64,000 nt of DNA from Albifimbria verrucaria (taxonomy: Eukaryota > Ascomycota > Sordariomycetes > Hypocreales > Stachybotryaceae): NCBI GenBank assembly GCA_020081605.1, contig JAHREC010000013.1:5642001-5706000 (forward strand), written 5' to 3'. Below, piece by piece: positions 54,728 through 64,000 of the stretch. Position numbers and translations under genes: made by a program. Within the stretch, counting starts at the first letter, position 1. Every line of letters starts with the position of its first letter. Below the pieces are notes generated by a model. The model was not told where the DNA came from and searched no databases. It worked only from the letters and a program-made list of their open reading frames with translations.

Positions 54728-57700
54728 GGTTGACAGGACTGAAAGATGTTTGTTGGTGAGAGTAATGTCTGGCTGAATAAGAGTTCAGACTGCGTAGATG
54801 TTGTTGATGGTGAGAGTCGTGGTAGGCGAGGGAATGGGAGAGGATGGTGGAGATGGAAGCGTGGAGGTTATCTTGCGAGGACTAGTAGAGATATGCAAGA
54901 TCTGCGGAGCTAAAGGCGGACCATAGACAAGGTCTTTTCTAGAAAGACGTCGAAAGGTGTGCAACTTTGTCGACGAGCGAGCAAGGTGGGTTGCTGGACT
55001 GTGTAGCAGAAGAGGTGAGGAGGTTTGATGGGAAGAGAGAAGATGGCGATTCCGTGGTAAATGTACAAATAGGCATGGAATCAAGACTGGCAATGTCGGT
55101 GGCAGAGGGGAAAAGATTGACGAAAGAGGCGAGGTCGGTACCTTGGTCCAGCCTGCGACAGCGTGCGTTGCCAAGTACCATGGTGGTAGCGGGCGTCCCT
55201 GTCATGGTCTTAGTCTTTGTAGGGGCCCCCTCCCCAAAGTGGCAGTTGGGTGGCCATGCGAGAGGCCCCACTCTTTGGGGTAGGCTGTGCAGGCAATTTG
55301 GCTCCAAGTTTTTTGTTTGACCTCGCGCTTTAGCCCATTGCTTATTCCTCCGTGGTTGGCTAGCAGATGCATAGCATCCATGGCATCCCATGCCATCGCT
55401 TGCCACCACCTGGTAACTTAGTGGTAGCCGCCCTCGCTATCCGTACATCGTCAGGTCTTGGCAGCGGCACGAGAGGACGACCCTCTCTTCACATGCGTCA
55501 CGGCAGGACCAGCAACTGAGAGAGAAGAGCCCATCCCCGGCATGGCATGGCATGGCATGGCATGGCTCGCACGCCTCATGACCACAGCCGCCTTCGTTAC
55601 GCTGGAAACGACACCAAAAGACTAGTAGGGTCTCTACCGACCTACCTAGCTGAAGTCGCTACCTAGCACAGAGGCTGTGCGCCAGAGAGGCGGAGATGGG
55701 ACGTCGCTTCTCCCGGCTCCCCCAATACGTGTAATCCCGCCGCAAAGGATCTGTTTCATGCCCACCATGTGCTCTGCCTATCGTCATCTACGCCGTGTTA
55801 CATGATCCCCTTTTGTTGGTTTGTTCAAAATGCTTGCTCCCTGGACCAGGCAGGGCACCTAGGCGCATCCAAGGGCGTTTCCCAGCCGTCTCTGCACCAA
55901 ACCTGGGGTAGATGCAGACTTCAATGCATGCTCCAGTTAATGCCAAAAGCTTGTCTCCGTTGTTCCACTTCCCGCCAGCTAGTTTGAGGCATGAGACAAA
56001 AGTCCACAGAGCCGCCGTCTGACAAGCTCTTTTCTCTCCGCCCTCGCCAAGAGAGAAAGGGCGGCTGTGCAAAGCGGCCTCTAGGATGGATCGATCCCAG
56101 CGCCAACTTACGGGACGCTCTCGTCCATAGCATTATACATCTCCGATGCGCTTTGGGGCGTTTCTCTCCGGCTCGTACTCGCTGAAATTACCGACGGGCA
56201 CATTGGCAGCGCAGCACCGTACTGGGCGCAGCGGAACTGATAATTTGGGAGCAACTCTCCGTCTTGCCACGATGCAGCCGGGCTCAGTCTAGATGGAATC
56301 TTTTGTCCCACTCATTTCCACTCTTCCCTCCGCCGTCTCCACGCTCTGGACACTTCTCGCCCATGAGACTGGGCTGTGTCTGATTGTTGTTCCTGGCCCG
56401 ACCCCTTGGAGACCGTATCAGTGTCAGATTAGGTCGTGTCTTCTTCTCAGACGCACTCCTACGCACGACACCGGCGCCCTTGAGGAACATAGCAGTCTCA
56501 CGTTAGGCCAATAGACTTTGGTACTTGGTCAGAAGCCTGGTCCATGCATCGCGCATCCCTCGTCGGGTTGTACAGAACCTCAACAAATGTAAATGCTTTA
56601 CCAGTATTATTCCACCGTCCGTTTTTTCCGGTGAGAGTCTGCTTTGCCATGTCGATCCTTGACAATGTCCGGATTCTCAATACCACCCTGGCTTAATCTG
56701 CGTATTCGCTTTGAACTGTTAAAGGGGCTTTGCATTCATGATGCTCGCCTTGGTCACGGTTCACAGCCATTGCATGTGGCCCCATCATCCCATGTGTGAA
56801 GCATTCCTTTCAACATGTGAGACACAGGCTTGACAATGCACGATAGCACTCAATATTGTTGGACAATGTTTGCCCCTCCGAAATTGATGGGATCCAAAGC
56901 TTGGTTTCATCTTGTCTTCGAGTGTCTTCTCCGCCGTGGCAGTGCCAGCCTCCGCCGCCGCTAGAATTTCTGACTAAAGCGTCATTTTCCTTTTAGGCAA
57001 AAAGAAGTTGTCAGTCACAGCATCGTCATTTACGCCGTCCCGACCGACCAGCCGAGGGACATTCGCACGGACAAGTTCCGTCGTGGCACTGCCCAGAAGA
57101 GCGCACCACCGTTGCGTGACGAAACACAACCAACATGACATTGGGGCCTTATCTGATTCGTCCATGAGTGCTCCCGAGTCCACCACCGTGAATGACCGCA
57201 CCGCGTGCCTTTGACTTTAGACCATGATGGATTCTGGCGTCAATCCTTGCACCATCAGCATAAGCATATTCTGACCACGGTGGCCGTCGTGATTTTACGC
57301 ACCCAGCGATGCGATACGCTGCCAAGCCCCCAATGGGCCACGTCCATAGCATGGCGCAGAGTTGCCCAGTCCATGTGTCTCTACAGCCTCACCTTGTTTG
57401 ATTACACAATCATTCTGAACCACGCCAGAGTTCTACGCCACAACCACCAACGCGTATCTCAATCACGCGACCTTGTTTCAATTTCCAGTGAAGCGACATG
57501 TGGGAGGGTGACGTAGCTCGAGTCTAATAATTGTACAAGTGTAATAGTCTTACAAGGTATACAGTATACAAAGCTAATCAACTCATCGCTAACGCATGAT
57601 GAGACTGAGTTTCACTATGACATTGTCCAGCGGTCGCCAAGACACATCACAGCACAATGCTAATGCCCAAATGGCATTATCCAATCATATCACACCGATC

Positions 57701-57732
57701 AAGAGACAGTGGTTGACATGCTCGGCGCCTTC
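54728..57732. other. 3.0 kb region with no supported gene
   Basis: The first ~700 bases upstream of calcipressin are strongly pyrimidine/purine biased (frames rich in Pro/Ser/Thr) and look like a long leader. The rest has only short overlapping frames plus a CATGG microsatellite at 55,539-55,566. Nothing else is supported. Confidence 0.45.
55539..55566 (+). repeat. GGCAT pentanucleotide microsatellite
   Basis: Five perfect tandem copies of a five-base GGCAT/CATGG unit. The unit resembles the diverged part of the minisatellite at 32,919. Confidence 0.9.
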
Positions 57733-59326
57733 TTATCGGAGCTCGACACCTAGTTCTCTCACAAGAGCTTCCCTCACCTCCTCGTGGAACTGGTTGGTCT
57801 CCTCGTTAGTCAGCGTGCGTTCCAGGCTGCGGTAGACGATGCGGTAGGCCATGCTCTTGCGGCCCGTCTTGGGGTGTGTGAACTCGTCGATAAGTCTCAC
57901 GTCTTCGACCTTGTCTCCTGCAATGTTGCGCACCAGCTCCATCACGTCATTCTCGTGGAAGTTACCCTTTGTGTTTCCACCCGCGGCCGACGTTGATCGG
58001 AGCCAGAAGGAGACATCCTTGCTGCAAGGGGGTATTTGGAAAAGGCCACGAAGCGCTTCAGATTGTCCAGGTTGTCGGACACGCCCTTGAACTGCGACAG
58101 GAATCTCTCGTCTTGTGACCAGAACAGCCGAATGTCGGGTATCTTGAAGAGTAGCATGGCAATGCGGTCGATGCCGATGCCGAAAGCCCATCCCAGCTGT
58201 GACGGCACACCAGCGTTGATGTAAATGTCTTGCTTGACCACTCCGCACCCCAGCACCTCGAGCCAGTCCCCAGCGTAGTACACCTCGAGCTCCCACGAGG
58301 GGCTTGTAAAGGAAAGTAGGCCTCCACCCAGCGCATGCGCAGCGGCTCATCCACGAAATTCGGGTCGGATTTGATGGCTGCGGCCTTTGCCCTGGTGAAG
58401 ACGTCCACGACCATGGCCTCGAGTGATCTCTTTAGGTGTGCACCGATTGCCTCAGCCTCTGCTGCCGAATGATGGCCTTCCTGGAGAGGGTTTCGCTCGG
58501 CGTGGTAAGGTGGGTTGGGGTCTTCGACCTTGATGTCATGCTTTGGCAGCCTTTCCATATCCTTGAGAACAGCAGCTACAATGTCTCCGTTGGGGACGGT
58601 GTTGCGATCCCAGGATCTCGCACCCTCCATTTGGTGGAACACGGGGTAGTGGCTACGGTCAATGGCATCGCGACGGTATACGTCGGCCGAGACGAGGTAG
58701 CCGTCGCTTGCGTTCGCTCGAAAGGTGTCCGCCTGATGCGCACTGGTGTGAGTACGCAAAGGGTTTTCTCATTGATATAGTAGGTATCTGAGAGGGCGCG
58801 TCCCGGGTGGTTGGCGGGGAATCCTAACGAGTCGAAGTTCTGCTGGGTCGAGACGACGGGGCTCAGTTCTCTGTGGTATTTGTAAGTCGGTTCCGGAAAA
58901 TTCGACTCGATTATTTGACGGGTAATGGATACGGGGTGGTCGTGCTGTAAGTGCAGCCGCCGTCCAGTCGCATCCAGGACGTTGGCAGGGACATTGAACA
59001 AGGAGTCTGTCTTGATGGTTTCACCTCGGATCGTCACGCTTTCTGGTTTTCTAGAAGACGGCGCTATCATAATCAATCAGCACTTGTATTCACTAGACCA
59101 CTTCACAGTTGAATAAAAAGGCTATCGCCAAGATGTAGCAAGCTCAGGATAAAGACGGACCTGAGGAGTAAGCTCGCAAAGTGTACGAGCTCAGCGGGAG
59201 ACGAGGGACTCCTGGAGTCGGAGCCTGAAGCACCGCATCTTTTCTGACACGGCAATTTGTGTACACCGCTTGATAACGTGGCCCTATATCATAACATGCG
59301 CCCAGAAAAATGGGCCTGGCCGCCAA
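57733..59326 (-). CDS. MSF1: Mitochondrial phenylalanyl-tRNA synthetase
   Basis: Charges mitochondrial tRNA-Phe in the matrix. About 499 residues, a monomeric fusion of the class II catalytic core and the C-terminal anticodon-binding (FDX-ACB) domain. Exon 2 (59063-57733) holds the enzyme; exon 1 (59326-59161) encodes a basic targeting peptide, but no ATG is in frame at its left end, so the true start is unresolved. Signatures: KTPLRTHTSAHQ (motif 2 region), VDEPLRMRW, SWELEVYY...DWLEVLGCGV, AFGIGIDRIAMLLF (motif 3), RLFWSQDERF, then SKYPPCSKDVSFWL starting the anticodon domain. Three breaks: GGG 58761-58763, AAA 58308-58310 (the only A/T-run case found) and GGGGG 58028-58032, each one base short. 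Confidence 0.93.
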
Positions 59327-59780
59327 TGGCTGTTGGAAGCCTAGTCAATCGCAACGATAGCTACGCTGAGCTCTCTCTCAAATGAAGCTCTGGTGTTGAT
59401 GCGACGGAAATTTTAGCGGCTATTCTCGGATTATTAGTCAGGCTCCGATCCCGGTCCACCGGATGCACGCCGTTAGCGATGACGCCCACTGTAGCCCCTC
59501 TAAGTGTGCAGCGTACCCCAATTGGGGGCGACGATGGGTCCGATCTATTGGTATTTTTTGTAGCCCGTTTTTTTGTTTGGAGAAAATACTTGTAATCAAC
59601 CACCCTTTCTCTGGTTTACGTCAAGTTCGCGACGCCCAGCCCACCCAACCACCAATTCCCCCTCGATACGCACCGGCACCTCAGTCTTTTCTGAGCCCTC
59701 TGCCAACGATTCGCTGCGAACGAGGCCCCACGGAATGATTGTATAGCTCCTCGCCGGCTCGGGCCCCAGGAGTTTCGACA
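59327..59780. promoter_or_regulatory. Divergent promoter of mitochondrial PheRS and DIC1
   Basis: About 450 bp shared by two divergently transcribed nuclear genes for mitochondrial proteins. No specific site is assigned. Confidence 0.5.
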
Positions 59781-60871
59781 ATGAGCTCGGCTGAAGCTCC
59801 GGCTGTTGCGCCGGCCTCGTCGGCCGAGGCCAAGCAGACCAAACGCAACCAGCAGAAGAAGGCGCCGTCAATACGGTATCCCTTCTGGTTCGGAGGAAGC
59901 GCCAGCAGCATGGCTGCGTGTGTTACGCATCCGCTGGACCTGGGTATGTCTCAATCCTCTCTGCCGGCTTCGCTTCCGTGGGAATCATATGTGCTGACCG
60001 AGGTGTGCCTCTTGAACAGTCAAGGTCCGTCTGCAAATGCGCAAAGGTGACGCGCCGAAAAACATGAGCGGCACCTTCATGCAAATCATCAAATCCGACG
60101 GAGCACTCGGCCTCTACAGCGGCATATCGGCCTCGCTATTGCGCCAGCTCACCTACTCGACGGTCCGCTTCGGCATCTACGAGGAGCTCAAGAACCGCTC
60201 GTCTCGCTCCGGCAGCCGCCAGCAGCCCTCCTTCCCCGTCCTCATGGCCATGGCCGCCGGCTCGGGTTTCGTCGGCGGCATCGCCGGCAACTTCGCCGAC
60301 GTCCTCAACGTGCGCATGCAGCACGACGCCGCCCTGCCCCCGCCGAGCGCAGGAATTACAAGCACGCCATCGACGGCATGGCCCGCATGGCTCGTGAGGA
60401 GGGCGTTACCAGTTGGTTCAGGGGCTGGCTGCCCAACGCGAGCCGCGCCGCTGTCATGACCGCCGGCCAGCTCGCCAGTTACGACATCTTCAAGCGTCTG
60501 CTTCTCGAGTACACCCCATGGGTGACACCATGACCACCCACTTCTCAGCCTCCTTCCTCGCGGGTTTGGCGGCTGCGACAGCCACCAGCCCCATTGATGT
60601 CATCAAGACCCGCGTCATGTCTTCAACGCAGTCTCATGGCATCGTAGCGCTAATTGGCGAGATTTACCGAACTGACGGCCTCGGCTGGATGTTCAAGGGC
60701 TGGGTCCCCAGTTTCCTTCGATTGGGACCGTAAGTATTCCACATACCAAGACTTGTCTGTAGACCACCTGCTGACCAGTTCTCTAGGCATACCATCTGTA
60801 CATTTGTCTTCTTGGAAATGCATCGCAAAGCATATAGAAAGGTGAAGGGATTAGACGACGACGCACTATAA
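59781..60871 (+). CDS. DIC1: Mitochondrial dicarboxylate carrier
   Basis: Inner-membrane exchanger of malate/succinate for phosphate, SLC25 family. About 319 residues. Exons: 59781-59943, 60020-60729 and 60787-60871. Three repeats are visible with the carrier signature: HPLDLVKVRLQ (split by the first intron), GNFADVLNVRMQ and SPIDVIKTRVMSS. Phe replaces Pro in the second signature, as in yeast Dic1, which supports the specific assignment. The N-terminus carries an extra Ala/Lys-rich stretch of about 30 residues. Two breaks: CCCCC 60337-60341 and CCCC 60514-60517; one extra C in each restores PPAERRNYKHAIDGM and YTPMGD. It converges on RPB3. Confidence 0.95.
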
Positions 60872-61293
60872 TCTACCACAGTGCGGTAAAATGAAACGTG
60901 TTCAGGGCTAGAAGTTGGGTTTGCATCATTGCAAGTGGCGTTCTCCTTAGAAGGGTACATAAGTCTCCGCGGTCCATCCGGCGTTGTATTTCTGTGTGTA
61001 TAATTGTTTGTTGACCGACGACGAGGAGGAGGAGGCAGGCCAGGATCGGCCACATACAAGAAGGGCATGTGTTGGGACCTGGAAAGCGAGAATGGAGGGC
61101 GCCTAGACGAATACAGGGTCATGAAGTCGCACTCGCAGTGCGGTTAGAATATACGGACGAGTCTACCAGCTGGAACTCTTGTGACCACTTCGACTTCCGT
61201 GCTATGCCTATGATTTCTCCCTAATGTTACACCCCAAGTCAAAAACACGATAGTGCCCAAAACCCATGCCCATGAACTCGTGAAACGCCGATT
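60872..61293. other. Intergenic 3' flanks of convergent genes
   Basis: Shared downstream DNA of DIC1 and RPB3, including a GAGGAGGAGG stretch near 61,024. No gene seen. Confidence 0.5.
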
Positions 61294-62417
61294 TTACTGC
61301 CAGGATGACTGGCCATAGGGCGTCGTCCCGTACGCCGTGGCGTTTCCGCCATATGCCGTGGCGTTTCCACCGTACGGCGTCGTGTAGCCGCCGTCCTGCC
61401 AAGGGTCGTGCCACCGTCCACGTTCATGTCCGGACTCCTCGGGCCGTCGAAGTCCGCCTCGTCGCCGCCGTACTTTCGGGGATCCAAGCTCTTGAGCAGG
61501 CCTCCAATCTTTTGCTGCAGCACCCGAATTCCGCCCTGCACAATCAGGTCCGGCTCCATGCTTCCTGAAGTCTCCACCTCGAAGTAGAATCGATTAGGCA
61601 CCGCGTCGTAGTTAAAGGGCTCGCCCTCCTGTGGAGGTCTTCCCACTCTGCGTACTTGCTCTTGGGCCTATCAACTTGGTCAGCGCTACAGGAGTGATAT
61701 CACAATGGATGTTTATGACTAACCATTCCTTCTGGGGTCGGTGTTGTTCTCGAACCACCAGTCGATGTGATGTAGCTTGTTATGAGGATCGTACTCAAAG
61801 CCCACCGCCGACGTAGGCATCCACTTTGCGTGTTCCTTTGCAATACCCTTCTTCGCAATGCACGTAAGCTTCAGCTCCTGGTCCTTCCTCAGCTTGGCGA
61901 TCAAGCATCCAAAACCATCAGGGTCCGTGATTACTGGGCTTCCGACCGAGTTGGCGTGAAGACCGTCGACCACCAGATCTCGCGCGTAGACCTTCATGAT
62001 CTCGTCGGAAGTGCACTTCGCGTGCAGGGTGAGGGTGACGCTGCACTGTTCGCAGTACTGCTCGCAGTCGCAGTCACGAGAGTAGTTCAGCTCGCCAGCG
62101 CCCTTTGAATCCAGCGGAATGAGACCTAACCGATGGGCAATGAACTCGTCGGCCAGTACAGAAGAGTTCACCTCGATCTCGACCAGGTCGATAGCCACGG
62201 TCGGGACTTCAGCTTGGATAACTCGTCGTAGGGCGTTCGCGAAAGGTAGGTTCGTCTTTGACAGTTCGAAATCAACGCGTGTGCTGTCGGCCTACGATCG
62301 CATGATATCAGATACATGGCTCCATTCCAGCTCGGCTATAGAACCCTCCCTTACCGCTGAGATCTTGACCTGGGGCTGCTCGGTCTCGCCATCCATCACC
62401 ATCGGTTCGTAATCCAT
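61294..62417 (-). CDS. RPB3: RNA polymerase II core subunit Rpb3
   Basis: Alpha-like assembly subunit of RNA polymerase II, pairing with Rpb11; nuclear and essential. About 335 residues. Exons on the minus strand: 62417-62355, 62291-61724 and 61667-61294. Seen: RVDFELSKTNLPFANALRRV (alpha N-terminal dimer motif), VEIEVNSSVLADEFIAHRLG, the zinc loop CDCEQYCEQC, HAKWMPTSAVGFEYDPHNK, and FYFEVETSGSMEP. The C-terminus has a repeated Tyr-Gly-Gly-Asn-Ala-Thr / Thr-Pro-Tyr-Gly tail ending SSWQ. Three breaks lie in exon 3 only: GGG 61664-61666, GG 61636-61637 and GGG 61403-61405. Damage to an essential gene is the strongest argument that these are sequencing errors. Confidence 0.96.
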
Positions 62418-62818
62418 GCCGTCCATATTGACGGAGCTGTGCCACAAAGGACGGTCGCACGTAGTAGAACCCTAGCTCGTTGGTATCCGCGCGTCCTCTC
62501 CGCTTTGTAGTAAGGTCCGGGAACAAGCAGCGCTTCACGTGGGAGGAATTGGCGGGTTAGGGATGAGGTTTTCGCGACAATGAAGCTCACGCCTACTTAC
62601 CAATACGCCCCAGTCCCTTTGCCGGAGTAGCACCTAGAATTCCGCGGGGGCGGATTATCCACAGCCCGGTGCTTATCGCCCTGCAGCTTCTCTCCGATAA
62701 GGCCAAAAAAATTCCCCGCCATTCAACACCAAAGCCCATCTTTGGTCGAGCAGGCGACGGCAATCTTCAAGAAACTTTTTCCACGTCTTGGTCTGGTTTC
62801 TGCCTACTCGCGAGCACA
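62418..62818. promoter_or_regulatory. Divergent promoter of RPB3 and SOF1
   Basis: A 401 bp spacer between two divergently transcribed growth genes (Pol II subunit and rRNA-processing factor). No specific factor site identified. Confidence 0.5.
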
Positions 62819-64000
62819 ATGAAGATCAAGGCCCTCACCCGATCGGTCACCGAGCACCAGCCCCGGGCTCGGATGCCGCCAAGCAACCCCGAAACCTCGA
62901 CTCGGCCCTTCACCCGTTTGAGAGAGCACGAGAGTACCAGAGAGCCCTGAATGCGGTCAAGCTGGAGCGAATGCACGCCGCCCCTTCATCGCGCAGCTGG
63001 GGCGCGGACACGTCGACGGCGTGTACTCAATTGCCAAGGACCCCAATTCCCTCCAACGATTCGCGAGTGGCAGCGGTGACGGTGTGGTCAAATGCTGGGA
63101 CCTGATCGACAAGGATGAGATTTGGCACACCACGGCGCACGAAAACATTGTCAAGGGCATGGAGTGGACGCGAGATCAGAAGCTTTTGACTTGCGCCGCC
63201 GACAGGACGATCAAGCTCTTCGACCCTTACAACACGCCTAGCGAATCCGGCCCAATCTCCTCCTGGCTCGGATCCGGCGCCTTCACCAGCCTGTCGCACC
63301 ACCGCTCCCGCAACGCCTTCGCCGCCGCGTCGAGTGTGATTTCAATCTACGACCTGGAGCGACACTCAGCAGCCCCGAGACGCTACATTGGCCGACGTCG
63401 ACAGACACAATCACTAATGTTGCCTTCAACTACGTCGAGACCTCCATCCTAGCTTCTTGCTCCACCGACCGCTCCATCGTCATTTATGACCTGCGGACAT
63501 CAACCCCCGTCACCAAGACGGTGCTCAACTTCGCCAGCAATCACATTGCTTGGTCCCCAATGGAGGCCTTCAACCTCGCCACCGCCTCCGAGGACCACAA
63601 CATCTACCTCTTTGACATGCGCAAGTTTGATCGTGCGCTTAACGTCCTCAAGGACCACGTCGCCGCCGTCATGGACGTCGAGTGGTCTCCCACCGGCGAG
63701 GAGCTCGTCTCCGCCTCCTGGGATCGTACCGTCCGCCTCTGGAATCGCGACCAAGGCCACTCGCGTGACATCTACCACACCAAGCGCATGCAGCGCGTCA
63801 TGGCTGCCAAGTGGACTCCCGACTCCAAGTATATCCTCTCCGGCTCCGACGACGGCAACATCCGCCTTTGGCGTGCCAATGCCTCTCAACGTGAGGGTAT
63901 CAAGTCGGCTCGCCACCGTCAAGCCCTTGAGTACAACGAGGCCCTGACCCAGCGCTACTCCCACATGCCCGAAATCCGCCGCATCAAGCGCCATCGTCAC
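62819..64000 (+). CDS. SOF1: Sof1, U3 snoRNP WD-repeat protein (3' end outside window)
   Basis: WD40 component of the small-subunit processome for 18S rRNA maturation (DCAF13 in animals); nucleolar. About 395 residues are in the window. It starts MKIKALTRS; then come FERAREYQRALNAVKLERM and WD repeats with GSGDGVVKCWDL, SCSTDRSIVIYDL, ATASEDHNIYLFDM, SASWDRTVRLWN and SGSDDGNIRLW. The last residues are RIKRHRH, the beginning of the conserved basic Sof1 C-terminal domain, so only the tail is missing. Three breaks are each repaired by one C: CCCC 62861-62864, CCCC 62981-62984 and CCCC 63373-63376. Confidence 0.95.

Noticed and set aside
2451..63376. Programmed ribosomal frameshifting as an explanation of the recurrent frame breaks
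   Set aside because: The breaks have no common slippery heptamer or downstream structure, occur several times per gene, lie in introns-flanked exons of unrelated families, and all point to short C/G runs.
2451..63376. Widespread pseudogenisation or a decaying duplicated region
   Set aside because: Protein motifs are otherwise well conserved with almost no in-frame stops, and essential genes such as RPB3, ORC6 and SOF1 are affected.
1..64000. tRNA, rRNA or CRISPR features
   Set aside because: I looked for B-box-like GGTTCGANTCC words and regularly spaced direct repeats on both strands and found none that I could support.

Overview
This window is nuclear DNA of a filamentous ascomycete (Pezizomycotina, most likely Sordariomycetes and possibly Hypocreales; I cannot name the species). 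The evidence is short GT-AG introns of about 44-105 bp, gene-sized spacing with long regulatory leaders, and recognisable single-copy eukaryotic genes with fungal-type features (GH72 glucanosyltransferase, Rrg9, Tbf1, Sit4 with an internal insert, MpaB-like oxygenase). I saw no virus, CRISPR, tRNA, rRNA or intact transposon.

Layout: 0-3.3 kb, C2H2 zinc-finger regulator behind a long CT-rich leader; 5.1-7.6 kb, mitochondrial i-AAA protease YME1; 8.5-9.8 kb, GRE2-like reductase, convergent with a Cys-rich one-TM surface protein (10.0-11.7 kb); 11.7-14.8 kb, no gene I can support; 14.8-15.9 kb, SDR, convergent with ORC6; 18.0-18.7 kb, EF-hand Ssp120-like protein, convergent with TRM12; SIT4 (PP6) divergent from UPF3; a pyridoxamine-oxidase-like protein; two coiled-coil proteins (26.3-27.2 and 31.1-31.8 kb) with nearly 4 kb of non-coding DNA between them; TBF1 (34.8-38.0 kb); a GH72/GPI glucanosyltransferase; a degenerate protein kinase; an RDH10-type SDR; RRG9; an MpaB/rubber-oxygenase-like protein, convergent with calcipressin; mitochondrial PheRS divergent from the dicarboxylate carrier DIC1, which converges on RPB3; RPB3 is divergent from SOF1, which runs off the right edge.

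The genes are mostly housekeeping (mitochondrial quality control and translation, replication, transcription, NMD, rRNA processing, tRNA modification, wall remodelling). They do not form an obvious pathway or metabolite cluster.

The dominant unusual signal is technical. About forty reading-frame breaks interrupt 20 of the 24 confident genes. Nearly all are repaired by adding one C or G to a C/G run that now reads 3-5 bases. After that correction every gene has a total coding length divisible by three and recovers its family signatures. Because essential single-copy genes (RPB3, ORC6, SOF1) are hit, I read this as systematic homopolymer under-calling in the assembly, not gene decay. All gene calls below assume it. 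CDS spans run from start to stop and include introns.
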